Shown here piece by piece: positions 31,677-40,038 of a stretch of DNA of 64,000 nt. Position 1 is the first letter of the stretch, and every line of letters starts with the position of its first letter. The notes beneath the pieces are model-generated. The model was not told the origin of the DNA, ran no database searches, and saw only the letters and a program-made list of their open reading frames with translations. The position numbers and the translations under genes were made by a program. The DNA is taken from NCBI GenBank assembly GCA_965656935.1, contig CBFHMG010000001.1, positions 310,001 to 374,000 of the forward strand, written 5' to 3'. The stretch comes from M30B80 sp965656935 (GTDB lineage Bacteria; Pseudomonadota; Alphaproteobacteria; Rhodobacterales; Rhodobacteraceae).

Positions 31677-33777
31677 GCTGGCCGAGAAAGAACGCAAAGG
31701 CGGCTCGCCCGATGATCTGAACTGGCAGACGCTGGAAGGGATCGAAGTCAAACCGCTCTATACCGAGGCCGATAGCGCGGGCCTGCCCCATATGGGCAGC
31801 CTGCCCGGTTTTGCGCCCTTCACCCGTGGGGTCAAAGCCACGATGTATGCGGGCCGTCCTTGGACGATCCGGCAATATGCGGGCTTCTCAACCGCCGAGG
31901 AAAGCAACGCTTTCTACCGCAAGAACCTTGCGGCGGGCCAGCAAGGCGTCTCGGTTGCGTTCGATCTGGCCACCCATCGCGGCTATGACAGTGACCACCC
32001 CCGCGTGGAGGGCGATGTGGGCAAGGCAGGCGTGGCCATCGACAGCGTTGAGGATATGAAAATCCTCTTTGATGGTATCCCGCTGGATAAGGTCTCGGTC
32101 TCGATGACGATGAATGGTGCGGTGATCCCAATCCTTGCCAGTTTCATCGTCGCAGGTCAGGAGCAGGGCCATGATAAATCGGTCCTCTCGGGCACCATCC
32201 AGAATGACATTCTCAAAGAATTTATGGTGCGCAACACCTATGTCTATCCGCCCGAACCCTCGATGCGGATCGTGGCTGATATCATTGAATACACCAGCGC
32301 CGAGATGCCCAAATTCAACTCTATCTCGATCTCGGGCTACCATATGCAGGAGGCGGGCGCGAACCTTGTGCAGGAGCTGGCCTATACGCTGGCAGATGGG
32401 CGCGAATATGTGCGCACGGCCATCGCGCGCGGCATGAATGTGGATAAATTCGCGGGGCGTCTGAGCTTTTTCTTCGCGATCGGGATGAATTTCTTCATGG
32501 AGATCGCCAAGCTGCGCGCCGCGCGCCTGCTTTGGTCGCGCATCATGGATGAGTTCGAGCCGCAGGATCCGCGCTCGAAAATGCTGCGCACCCATTGCCA
32601 AACCAGCGGCGTCAGCCTGCAAGAGCAAGACCCCTATAACAACGTGATCCGCACCGCCTATGAGGCGATGAGCGCGGTTCTGGGTGGCACGCAATCGCTG
32701 CATACCAATGCGCTGGATGAGGCGATTGCGCTTCCCACCGAATTCTCGGCCCGCATCGCGCGCAATACCCAGCTTGTCTTGCAGGAAGAAACGGGGGTGA
32801 CCAATGTTGTCGACCCGCTGGCTGGCTCCTATTACGTCGAGAAGCTGACCCATGATATCGCCGAGGCCGCTTGGGCCTTGATCGAAGAGGTCGAGGAGAT
32901 GGGCGGTATGACCAAGGCCGTGGCCTCGGGCCTGCCCAAATTGCGGATCGAGGAATCGGCGGCCAAACGCCAAGCTGCGATTGACCGTGGCGAGGATGTG
33001 ATCGTCGGGGTCAATAAATACCGCAAGGAAACCGAAGACCCGATTGATATTTTGCAGGTCGATAATGACAAGGTCCGCGAGGCGCAGATTACGCGGTTGG
33101 CCCAAATTCGTGCAAGCCGCGATGAGCAGGCCTGCCAAGCCAGCCTCGATGAGGTCAGTCGCCGCGCCGAGGCGGGGGGCAATCTGCTGGAGGCCGCAAT
33201 CGAGGCCGCGCGCGCACGTGCAACCGTGGGGGAAATCAGCATGGCGATGGAGAAGAAATTCGGTCGGCACCGCGCCGAGGTCAAAACCCTCGCAGGTGTT
33301 TATGGCGCGGCCTATGAAGGCGATGAAGGCTTTGCGCGCATCCAGAAGGATGTGGAGCAATTTGCCGAAGAAGAGGGGCGCCGCCCGCGTATGCTGGTGG
33401 TGAAAATGGGGCAGGACGGCCATGATCGCGGTGCCAAGGTGATCGCCACCGCCTTTGCCGATATCGGCTTTGATGTCGATGTGGGCCCCTTGTTCCAGAC
33501 CCCTGAGGAAGCCGCGCAAGATGCCATCGACAACGATGTGCATGTGATCGGTATTTCGAGCCAAGCGGCAGGCCACAGAACCCTTGCGCCGAAACTGATC
33601 GAGGCGCTAAAATCCGAGGGCGCGGGCGATATCCTTGTGATCTGCGGCGGCGTGATCCCGCAGCAGGATTACGACTTCCTCAAGAAGGCGGGGGTGAAGG
33701 CCATTTTCGGGCCGGGAACCAATATTCCTGATGCGGCGCAAGATATTTTGCGCCTGATCCGCGCCGCGCGAAGCTAA
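31648..33777 (+). CDS. mcm: methylmalonyl-CoA mutase
   Basis: A 709-residue single-chain adenosylcobalamin enzyme that converts (R)-methylmalonyl-CoA to succinyl-CoA. The N-terminal TIM-barrel substrate domain (about 1-560, with YAGFSTAEESN and RQYAG nearby) is joined to a C-terminal B12 domain where QDGHDRGAK holds His592 as the lower axial cobalt ligand. Length fits the single-subunit alpha-type mutase. It begins within the 3' end of the sulfotransferase-like gene, with AAGGAAGAGG upstream. It completes propionyl-CoA use after PccA/PccB. A methylmalonyl-CoA epimerase is not in the window. ethylmalonyl-CoA mutase is a close paralogue; the pcc context favours Mcm. Confidence 0.95.
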   Translation: MTQSTDAWRKLAEKERKGGSPDDLNWQTLEGIEVKPLYTEADSAGLPHMGSLPGFAPFTRGVKATMYAGRPWTIRQYAGFSTAEESNAFYRKNLAAGQQGVSVAFDLATHRGYDSDHPRVEGDVGKAGVAIDSVEDMKILFDGIPLDKVSVSMTMNGAVIPILASFIVAGQEQGHDKSVLSGTIQNDILKEFMVRNTYVYPPEPSMRIVADIIEYTSAEMPKFNSISISGYHMQEAGANLVQELAYTLADGREYVRTAIARGMNVDKFAGRLSFFFAIGMNFFMEIAKLRAARLLWSRIMDEFEPQDPRSKMLRTHCQTSGVSLQEQDPYNNVIRTAYEAMSAVLGGTQSLHTNALDEAIALPTEFSARIARNTQLVLQEETGVTNVVDPLAGSYYVEKLTHDIAEAAWALIEEVEEMGGMTKAVASGLPKLRIEESAAKRQAAIDRGEDVIVGVNKYRKETEDPIDILQVDNDKVREAQITRLAQIRASRDEQACQASLDEVSRRAEAGGNLLEAAIEAARARATVGEISMAMEKKFGRHRAEVKTLAGVYGAAYEGDEGFARIQKDVEQFAEEEGRRPRMLVVKMGQDGHDRGAKVIATAFADIGFDVDVGPLFQTPEEAAQDAIDNDVHVIGISSQAAGHRTLAPKLIEALKSEGAGDILVICGGVIPQQDYDFLKKAGVKAIFGPGTNIPDAAQDILRLIRAARS

Positions 33778-33839
33778 GCCGCCTTGATCCCTGCCGCAGA
33801 ACAACGCACATATGTGGCAGGTTTCAGGAGAGAGCGATC

Positions 33840-34907
33840 ATGGCACTGCCGGTGAGGCAACAGATCATCTATTGGAGCGTCGCAGCCGCGGCGTTCCTGT
33901 TTATCCTTTGGTTTTTGGGCGATGTGATCCTGCCGTTTCTTGTGGGCGGCGCCATTGCCTATTTCCTTGATCCTGTCGCGGATCGCCTTGAGAAATTCGG
34001 GCTGAGCCGCGTGCTTGCCACCACGATCATCTCGCTTGTGGTGCTGTTTATAGTCGTGCTGGCGGCGCTGGTCGTTATTCCTTTGCTAATCGCGCAGACC
34101 ACCGATCTGTTTCAGGCCGCACCCGAGATTTTCCGCCAATTGCAGGTCTTCCTGATCGACCGTTTCCCCGATCTGATGGATCAATCCTCGACCTTGCGCC
34201 AATCGCTCGTCTCGGTTGGCGAGACATTGCAAGCGCGCGGCGCGGAGTTGTTGAACACGGTGTTAAGCTCGGCCGTTGGGGTCGTGAATGCGCTGGTCTT
34301 CTTGGTCGTTGTGCCTGTCGTGGCCTTCTACATGCTGCTGGATTGGGACAATATGGTCGCCCGCGTTGATGAATTGCTGCCGCGCGATCATCGCAAGGTG
34401 ATCCGCAAACTTGCCACCGAGATCGACCAGACACTGGCTGGTTTTATTCGCGGGCAAGGCACAGTCTGCCTGATCCTTGGTACCTTTTATGCGATTGCGC
34501 TGATGGTGATCGGTCTGCAATTCGGGCTGGTTGTCGGGCTGATTGCGGGGCTTTTGACCTTTATTCCCTATGTCGGCGCTTTGGTGGGCGGCGCGCTGTC
34601 AGTCGGGTTGGCCCTGTTCCAGTTCTGGGGTGATTGGTGGATGATCGTGGCGGTCGCACTGGTCTTTCAGGTCGGACAAGTGGTTGAAGGCAATGTGCTG
34701 ACGCCCAAGCTGGTCGGCTCCTCCGTTGGTCTGCACCCTGTCTGGTTGATCTTCGCGCTCTCGGCCTTTGGCACGGTGTTTGGATTTGTGGGCCTTCTGG
34801 TGGCTGTTCCGATTGCGGCAATGATCGGCGTGCTCGTGCGGTTTGTTCTGTCGCAATACAAGCAGGGTTTGCTCTATCGCGGTTTGGGCGAGCAGAAAGA
34901 CGACTGA
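33840..34907 (+). CDS. AI-2E/PerM-family membrane transporter
   Basis: A 355-residue inner-membrane protein of the AI-2E (UPF0118, PerM) family with about eight membrane segments and a periplasmic loop region at about 75-165. The C-terminal PKLVGSSVGLHPVWLIFALSAFGTVFGFVGLLVAVP segment is characteristic. Members include TqsA-like AI-2 exporters and Na+/H+ antiporters, so the substrate is open. It lies just before hdaA (3-bp gap), an order shared by many alphaproteobacteria, so it probably shares the hdaA transcript. GGAG in its leader precedes ATG 33840. No role in quorum sensing should be assumed. Confidence 0.87.
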   Translation: MALPVRQQIIYWSVAAAAFLFILWFLGDVILPFLVGGAIAYFLDPVADRLEKFGLSRVLATTIISLVVLFIVVLAALVVIPLLIAQTTDLFQAAPEIFRQLQVFLIDRFPDLMDQSSTLRQSLVSVGETLQARGAELLNTVLSSAVGVVNALVFLVVVPVVAFYMLLDWDNMVARVDELLPRDHRKVIRKLATEIDQTLAGFIRGQGTVCLILGTFYAIALMVIGLQFGLVVGLIAGLLTFIPYVGALVGGALSVGLALFQFWGDWWMIVAVALVFQVGQVVEGNVLTPKLVGSSVGLHPVWLIFALSAFGTVFGFVGLLVAVPIAAMIGVLVRFVLSQYKQGLLYRGLGEQKDD

Positions 34908-34910
34908 GCC

Positions 34911-35585
34911 ATGTCAGAACAACTGAGCCTGGATTTACCCTATCGCGCAGCCATGGGGCGCGAAGATTTTTTCGTCTCTCCCGGAAATGCGGCGGCTGTG
35001 GCGGGCATTGATGGCTGGCGGGATTGGCCCTTTGGAAAAATGGTTTTGACGGGCCCAGAAGGCTCGGGCAAAACCCATCTGGCGCTTGTCTGGGCGGCGC
35101 AGGTTGGCGCTGAATGTGTTTGGGCGGGTGATCTGGAAGAATCCCGCATTGAAGACCTGAGCGCAGCACCTGCGCTGGTCATCGAAGATGCCGACCAGAT
35201 CGCGGGGCAGGCCGCATCGGAGGAGTTGGTTTTTCACCTTCATAACGCCATGGCCGCGCGGCAGGCCCCCTTACTGCTGACCGCGCGCGATGCGCCGCAG
35301 CGTTGGGGCATCGGGCTTGCAGATTTGGCCAGCCGGATGAGCCAATCGGGCGTCTTGCGGCTTGAGGCCCCTGATGATGCATTATTGATGGCGGTCTTAG
35401 TCAAACTGGCGGGGGATCGTGGTATCCAGCTTACGCCCAAGGTGATCGGATTCGTTTTGCCGCGTATCGAGCGTAGTTTTTCGGCCGCTCAAAGCTTCAT
35501 CGCCGAGTTGGATGCCCGCGCTTTGGCCGAAAAACGCGCACCGGGTTTTGCCATTGCCCGTCAAATAATTGGTAATGAAAGATAA
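34911..35585 (+). CDS. hdaA: DnaA regulatory inactivator HdaA
   Basis: A 224-residue AAA+ protein that, with the DNA polymerase clamp, stimulates ATP hydrolysis on DnaA and so prevents re-initiation of replication. The N-terminal clamp-binding peptide QLSLDL is at residues 4-9, Walker A GPEGSGKTH at about 46-54, and Walker B-like ALVIEDAD follows. The C-terminal helices carry the sensor II arginine region (PRIERSFSAAQSF). It lies between the AI-2E gene and ppk. The short length matches alphaproteobacterial HdaA, lacking the DNA-binding domain of DnaA. Cytoplasmic, at the replisome. Confidence 0.92.
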   Translation: MSEQLSLDLPYRAAMGREDFFVSPGNAAAVAGIDGWRDWPFGKMVLTGPEGSGKTHLALVWAAQVGAECVWAGDLEESRIEDLSAAPALVIEDADQIAGQAASEELVFHLHNAMAARQAPLLLTARDAPQRWGIGLADLASRMSQSGVLRLEAPDDALLMAVLVKLAGDRGIQLTPKVIGFVLPRIERSFSAAQSFIAELDARALAEKRAPGFAIARQIIGNER

Positions 35586-35589
35586 ATAA

Positions 35590-35621
35590 TTGTCATAAGA
35601 CTGACATTTTAACCCCATAAT
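35590..35621 (+). promoter_or_regulatory. Pho box and -10 element in front of ppk
   Basis: TTGTCAT-AAGA-CTGACAT at 35590-35607 is two direct 7-bp repeats 11 bp apart, matching the PhoB consensus at 12 of 14 repeat positions. CATAAT at 35616-35621 is spaced 8 bp after the box, as in PhoB-dependent promoters that lack a -35. A start near 35628 would leave a leader of only a few bases before ATG 35631. Confidence 0.65.
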
Positions 35622-35630
35622 GGCACTGTC

Positions 35631-37808
35631 ATGACCATATCTGCCGATTTCCTGAATGCCCCCTATCCTGATCCCGTGGAACTTCCCGAGGACAAGACCA
35701 AAGGGCCCAAGCGTTTTTTCAACCGCGAGCTGAGCTGGCTCAACTTCAACTGGCGTGTGCTGGAAGAGGCGCAGAACCCGCGCGTGCCCTTGCTGGAGCG
35801 CTTGCGCTTTGTCTCGATCTCGGCGGGCAATCTGGATGAATTCTACACGGTTCGCGTGGCAGGTCTGCGCGAATTGGCGCGCGAGGGCAATGTGACGCCC
35901 TCCGATGATGGCCGCACCCCCGCCGAGCAGTTGAAGCTGATCAATGAAAATGCCCGCAAACTCATGCAGCACCAACAAGCGGCATGGGCGGATATCAGGG
36001 ATGAAATGGCCGAGAAAGGGGTTGTCGTGGTCTCGCGCGGTGATCTCGAGAAGGAGGACCGCGCCTATCTCGAAGAGTTGTTCTTGGCCGAAGTCTTTCC
36101 CGTTCTCTCGCCGCTTGCGATTGATCCTGCCCATCCGTTTCCCTTCATTGCGAATGAAGGATTTTCGCTGGCCTTGAAGATGCGCCGCGAACGCGATGGC
36201 CGCGTGCTGCGCGCGCTTTTGCCCATTCCGGGCCAGATTGACCGCTTTGTGAAACTGCCCGCGCCTGAGGGCACATCGCGGTTTCTGCCCATGGAGGAGC
36301 TGCTGCTTCTGCATCGCGGGCGGTTGTTCCCGGGCTATGAATTGACGGGCTCCTGCTCGTTCCGCGTGCTGCGCGACAGCGATCTGGAAGTCGAAGAAGA
36401 GGCCGAAGACCTCGTGCGCGAGTTTGAAACCGCCCTCAAGCGCCGTCGTCGTGGTGAAGTGGTGCGCTTGCAAATCTCCGAAGGTGCGCCCGAGGACCTG
36501 CGCGCCGAAATCATCGATCAGCTCGGAGTTCGCGAAGAAGAAGTGGTTCAGTTTAAAGGTATGATTGGCCTTGTTGGCCTGAAAGAACTGGTTGTGGATG
36601 AGCGCACCGATCTGATGTGGCCCGCCTTTTCCCCGCGTGTGCCTGAGCGGGTGCAAGACCATGAGGGCGATATGTTCGCCGCGATCCGCCAGAAGGATAT
36701 GCTGCTGCATCACCCCTATGAGACCTTTGACATGGTCATCCGCTTTCTGGCGCAGGCCGCCCGTGACCCCAATGTGGTCGCGATCAAACAGACGCTTTAC
36801 CGCACTTCGAATGAAAGCCCGATTGTTGCTGCTCTGTGCGAAGCGGCTGAGAATGGCAAATCCGTCACCGCTCTGGTCGAGTTGAAAGCGCGTTTTGACG
36901 AGGCCGCGAATATCCGCCAATCGCGCAAGCTGGAGCGCTCGGGCGCGCATGTGATCTATGGTTTCATCAATTATAAAACGCATGCCAAGATGTCTGTGGT
37001 TGTCCGCCGCGAGGGCGACAAGCTTGTGACCTATACCCATTACGGGACGGGCAATTACCACCAGATCACGGCGCGGATTTATACCGATCTCAGCTTGTTC
37101 ACCTGCGATGATGCGCTTGGGCGCGATGCCACCAAGGTGTTCAATTATGTCGGCGGATATGCCGAGCCTGACGGGCTTGAGAACCTCAGCATCTCGCCCA
37201 TCAGCCTCAAGGCCCGCATCCTTGAAGGCCTCAAGGCCGAGGCCGCCCATGCCAAAGCGGGCAAACCTGCGGTGGTTTGGGCCAAGATGAACAGCCTGAT
37301 CGAGCCGGATGTTATTGATGCGCTCTATGAGGCAAGCCAAGCGGGCGTGAAAATTGATCTGGTCATTCGCGGCATCTGCGGCCTGCGGCCCGGTGTGAAA
37401 GGCTTGTCCGAGAATATTCGCGTGAAATCCGTGGTTGGGCGGTTTCTCGAGCATTCGCGGATCATGTGTTTTGGCAATGGCCACGGCCTGCCGTCCAAAA
37501 AGGCGCGGGTCTATATCAGCTCGGCCGATTGGATGGGGCGGAACCTGAACCGCCGTGTCGAGACCTTGGTTGAATGCAAAAACCCGACTGTGAAGGCGCA
37601 GATTGTGGGTCAGATCATGGCGGCCAATCTTGCCGATACCGCGCAATCATGGGTGCTGCAGGCCGATGGCAGTTTTGCGCGGCCTGATCTGTCCAATGTC
37701 GATAACCCGTTTTCCTGCCACAGGTTTTTCATGGAAAACCCTTCCCTGTCTGGCCGCGGCAGTGCAGGTGCGAAAGACGTGCCCGAGTTAACACATAGTG
37801 AAGATTGA
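35631..37808 (+). CDS. ppk: polyphosphate kinase 1
   Basis: A 725-residue Ppk1 that builds polyphosphate from ATP. The N-domain starts RFFNRELSWLNFNWRVLEEA; the catalytic core has His451 (KTHAKMSVVVRREG, the autophosphorylated residue) and His608 (EHSRIMCFGNG), plus Arg/Glu clusters for ATP. Length and motifs are normal. A good Pho box lies just upstream, so phosphate starvation should raise expression, and no ribosome site is visible before ATG 35631, suggesting a leaderless or nearly leaderless mRNA. The ppx gene starts 32 bp downstream. Together they set the polyphosphate level. Confidence 0.95.
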   Translation: MTISADFLNAPYPDPVELPEDKTKGPKRFFNRELSWLNFNWRVLEEAQNPRVPLLERLRFVSISAGNLDEFYTVRVAGLRELAREGNVTPSDDGRTPAEQLKLINENARKLMQHQQAAWADIRDEMAEKGVVVVSRGDLEKEDRAYLEELFLAEVFPVLSPLAIDPAHPFPFIANEGFSLALKMRRERDGRVLRALLPIPGQIDRFVKLPAPEGTSRFLPMEELLLLHRGRLFPGYELTGSCSFRVLRDSDLEVEEEAEDLVREFETALKRRRRGEVVRLQISEGAPEDLRAEIIDQLGVREEEVVQFKGMIGLVGLKELVVDERTDLMWPAFSPRVPERVQDHEGDMFAAIRQKDMLLHHPYETFDMVIRFLAQAARDPNVVAIKQTLYRTSNESPIVAALCEAAENGKSVTALVELKARFDEAANIRQSRKLERSGAHVIYGFINYKTHAKMSVVVRREGDKLVTYTHYGTGNYHQITARIYTDLSLFTCDDALGRDATKVFNYVGGYAEPDGLENLSISPISLKARILEGLKAEAAHAKAGKPAVVWAKMNSLIEPDVIDALYEASQAGVKIDLVIRGICGLRPGVKGLSENIRVKSVVGRFLEHSRIMCFGNGHGLPSKKARVYISSADWMGRNLNRRVETLVECKNPTVKAQIVGQIMAANLADTAQSWVLQADGSFARPDLSNVDNPFSCHRFFMENPSLSGRGSAGAKDVPELTHSED

Positions 37809-37839
37809 CGATCCCCTCGCGGGTGTGTGAGATCACCCG

Positions 37840-39426
37840 ATGATGGTCGAGGGATTCTCCAGCAGTGGTTTGACCGATGAATTGCACCCCGAATGGGGTC
37901 CTTTCGGTGTGCCGCTTTTCGATGGGCCAGATGCCCGCGCGCTCTCTAGGGTCGGTGTGATTGATATCGGGTCAAACTCGGTGCGTTTGGTGGTGTTTGA
38001 CGGTGCCGCGCGCAGCCCTGCCTATTTCTACAATGAAAAAATCCTCTGTGGCCTTGGCGCGGGCTTTTCCGAGACGGGGCGTCTCAACCCTGAGGGGCGC
38101 ATCCGCGCGCTCAAAGCGCTCAAACGCTTTGCGACGCTGACGCGCTCGATGGATGTCTCACCCTTGGTGACGGTTGCCACCGCCGCCGTGCGCGATGCCG
38201 AGGACGGGCCCGAGTTTCGCCAAGAAGTGGCCGACGCCACGGGGCTTGATATCAAGGTTGTGGATGGCGGCGAGGAAGCCCGCTTGTCGGCGCAAGGTGT
38301 TTTACTTGGCTGGCCAGGTGCGCAAGGTTTGATTTGCGATATCGGCGGCTCCTCCATGGAATTGGCCGAGTTGCAGGGCGGCGGTGTTGTCGGCGAGCGC
38401 CGCTCCTCTGATCTTGGCCCTTTGAAGCTGATGGGCATCAAGGGCGGGAAGAAGGCGCTGCGGGCCCATATCAAGGCGCGTCTGGCTGATTTGCACCAGC
38501 ATTTCCCCGAAAAGCCCAAACGTTTGTTCCTTGTGGGTGGCTCATGGCGGGCCATCGCGCGGGTGGATATGGAGCGGCGCGGCTATCCCCTGAAGGTGCT
38601 GCATGAATATATCATGACGCCCAAGGCCATCCTTGAGACGATCAAATATATCAACCAATGCGATATGGACGAGTTGCGCGCCCGCACGGGCACAAGCGCC
38701 GAGCGGATGCGCCTTGTGCCGCTCGCCTCGCAAGTTCTCAAGGAATTGGTACGGACAATCCGCCCGCGCGAGGTTGCGATTTCCAGCTATGGTATCCGCG
38801 AGGGGCTGCTTTATGAGCAGATGGGCGAGCAATTGCGCCATCGTGACCCCCTGATCGAGGCCGCGCGCCATGCCGAGGCTTCGAATTCGCGCATTCCAGG
38901 TTTTGGGCGGGCGTTGTTCCACTTTGTGGAGCCTCTTTTCCCGCGTGCAAAACATAGCAAAAAGCGCCTGATCCGCGCGGCCTGCCTGCTGCATGATGTG
39001 TCATGGCGCGCCCATCCCGATTACCGCGCCGAGGTGTGTTTCGACAATGCCACGCGGGCCAATCTCGGCGGCTTGAACCACCCTGAACGGGTCTATCTGG
39101 GCTTGGCGCTGCTGCACCGTTACAAATCTTCGCGCGATGGCACAAATTTCGATCCACGGCTTTTGGAACTGCTGTCTCCGCCGCAGGTCAGGGAGGCCGA
39201 AATTCTTGGCCGTGCCATGCGTTTTGCAGCTATGTTGACGCTGGAAAAGCCGATGAACCATGCGGGTCTCAAACTGTTTCCGAAAAAGCAGAAGCTACAG
39301 CTTACCCTCAAATCCAAAGATGCAGCCGACCTTTTTGGCGAGGTGGCCGAGGCGCGTTTCAATGCATTGGCGGCTGCCATGGGCTGCGAGCCACATGTCG
39401 TCTATCCCCGCAAAAGAAAGTCTTAG
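37840..39426 (+). CDS. ppx: exopolyphosphatase (Ppx/GppA family)
   Basis: A 528-residue enzyme that removes terminal phosphates from polyphosphate (and possibly guanosine pentaphosphate). The acetate-kinase/actin fold is visible: VGVIDIGSNSVRLVVFDG at about residues 37-54, then TVATAAVRDAEDG, and DIGGSSMELAEL (phosphate 2 loop). The C-terminal part from about 330 carries an HD-like helical domain with LLHDVSW. It forms a pair with ppk 32 bp upstream. The first 36 residues before VGVIDIG are longer than typical. Start ATG 37840 lacks a strong ribosome site; ATG 37843 is equally possible. Confidence 0.93.
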   Translation: MMVEGFSSSGLTDELHPEWGPFGVPLFDGPDARALSRVGVIDIGSNSVRLVVFDGAARSPAYFYNEKILCGLGAGFSETGRLNPEGRIRALKALKRFATLTRSMDVSPLVTVATAAVRDAEDGPEFRQEVADATGLDIKVVDGGEEARLSAQGVLLGWPGAQGLICDIGGSSMELAELQGGGVVGERRSSDLGPLKLMGIKGGKKALRAHIKARLADLHQHFPEKPKRLFLVGGSWRAIARVDMERRGYPLKVLHEYIMTPKAILETIKYINQCDMDELRARTGTSAERMRLVPLASQVLKELVRTIRPREVAISSYGIREGLLYEQMGEQLRHRDPLIEAARHAEASNSRIPGFGRALFHFVEPLFPRAKHSKKRLIRAACLLHDVSWRAHPDYRAEVCFDNATRANLGGLNHPERVYLGLALLHRYKSSRDGTNFDPRLLELLSPPQVREAEILGRAMRFAAMLTLEKPMNHAGLKLFPKKQKLQLTLKSKDAADLFGEVAEARFNALAAAMGCEPHVVYPRKRKS

Positions 39427-39848
39427 GCTTTCGGGCTGTCATCGCGGGTGCATCCCAAAAAAAGCAGATCGCCGGGGTCTTTGGGGAAGCTGTATTCGCT
39501 GTCGATAACGCATTGGCTGCGTTTGTCGGCCAATGCTGTCGTGATGATATCATTGCGATAGGCGTCATAGGCCGCTTCGCTTGGAAAGGCGAAAACGGAA
39601 TGCGAGTCCGGCGCGTTTTCGGTCCGCTCAAGATCACAGCGCCCCAGATATTCCCCACCATGTAGGCGCATGACGGCAACCGACCAATAGGCATAGGCCT
39701 GCCACAACTCTCTTTGATCGGGGTTTAGCCATAGGCTGATCTCAACATAAAAGGGCGCGCGCCCCTCAGCTTGCACCGGTTTGGACGCATCAAGAGCGGC
39801 CAAATCGACCGCAACAGGGTCTTTCAGATCAACAACGAATGAATTCAT
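39423..39848 (-). CDS. hypothetical protein, possible ferredoxin-like fold
   Basis: A 141-residue protein with no domain I can name. Parts such as FYVEISLWLNPDQ, VAVMRLHGGEYLGRCD and HSVFAFPSEAAYDAYRND resemble the strand-helix pattern of dimeric alpha/beta-barrel proteins (NIPSNAP, DUF1330). It has two Cys residues and no signal peptide. It is convergent with ppx (stop codons overlap by 4 bp) and divergent from proS. The ribosome site before ATG 39848 is weak. Real gene likely from codon use; function unknown. Confidence 0.6.
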   Translation of the reverse strand: MNSFVVDLKDPVAVDLAALDASKPVQAEGRAPFYVEISLWLNPDQRELWQAYAYWSVAVMRLHGGEYLGRCDLERTENAPDSHSVFAFPSEAAYDAYRNDIITTALADKRSQCVIDSEYSFPKDPGDLLFLGCTRDDSPKA

Positions 39849-40038
39849 AACTCACCAATTTCAATTTCTTCACATCACGGCCTTGGCTTGTGATCGAAAT
39901 TCAGTGGCGCGGCTTGAACGTGGGGATAGCACAAATTTGGGCAGCTTGCTTGCGATTTCTCAAAGCTTCATTGCGTGTCGCCGCGCCCTCGCTTAGACCG
40001 TTCGGCAACCTCTTTTGCTGATCTATTGGACAATACCC

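Noticed and set aside
31888..33576. Open frame of 562 codons antisense to mcm
   Set aside because: Antisense shadow of a well-identified gene.
35626..35632. Third CTGTCAT repeat over the ppk start codon
   Set aside because: Not in 11-bp phase with the other two repeats; likely chance.
35397..37646. Open frame of 749 codons antisense to ppk
   Set aside because: Mirror of the strong codon bias of ppk on the other strand; His/Gln/Arg-rich with no recognisable domain.
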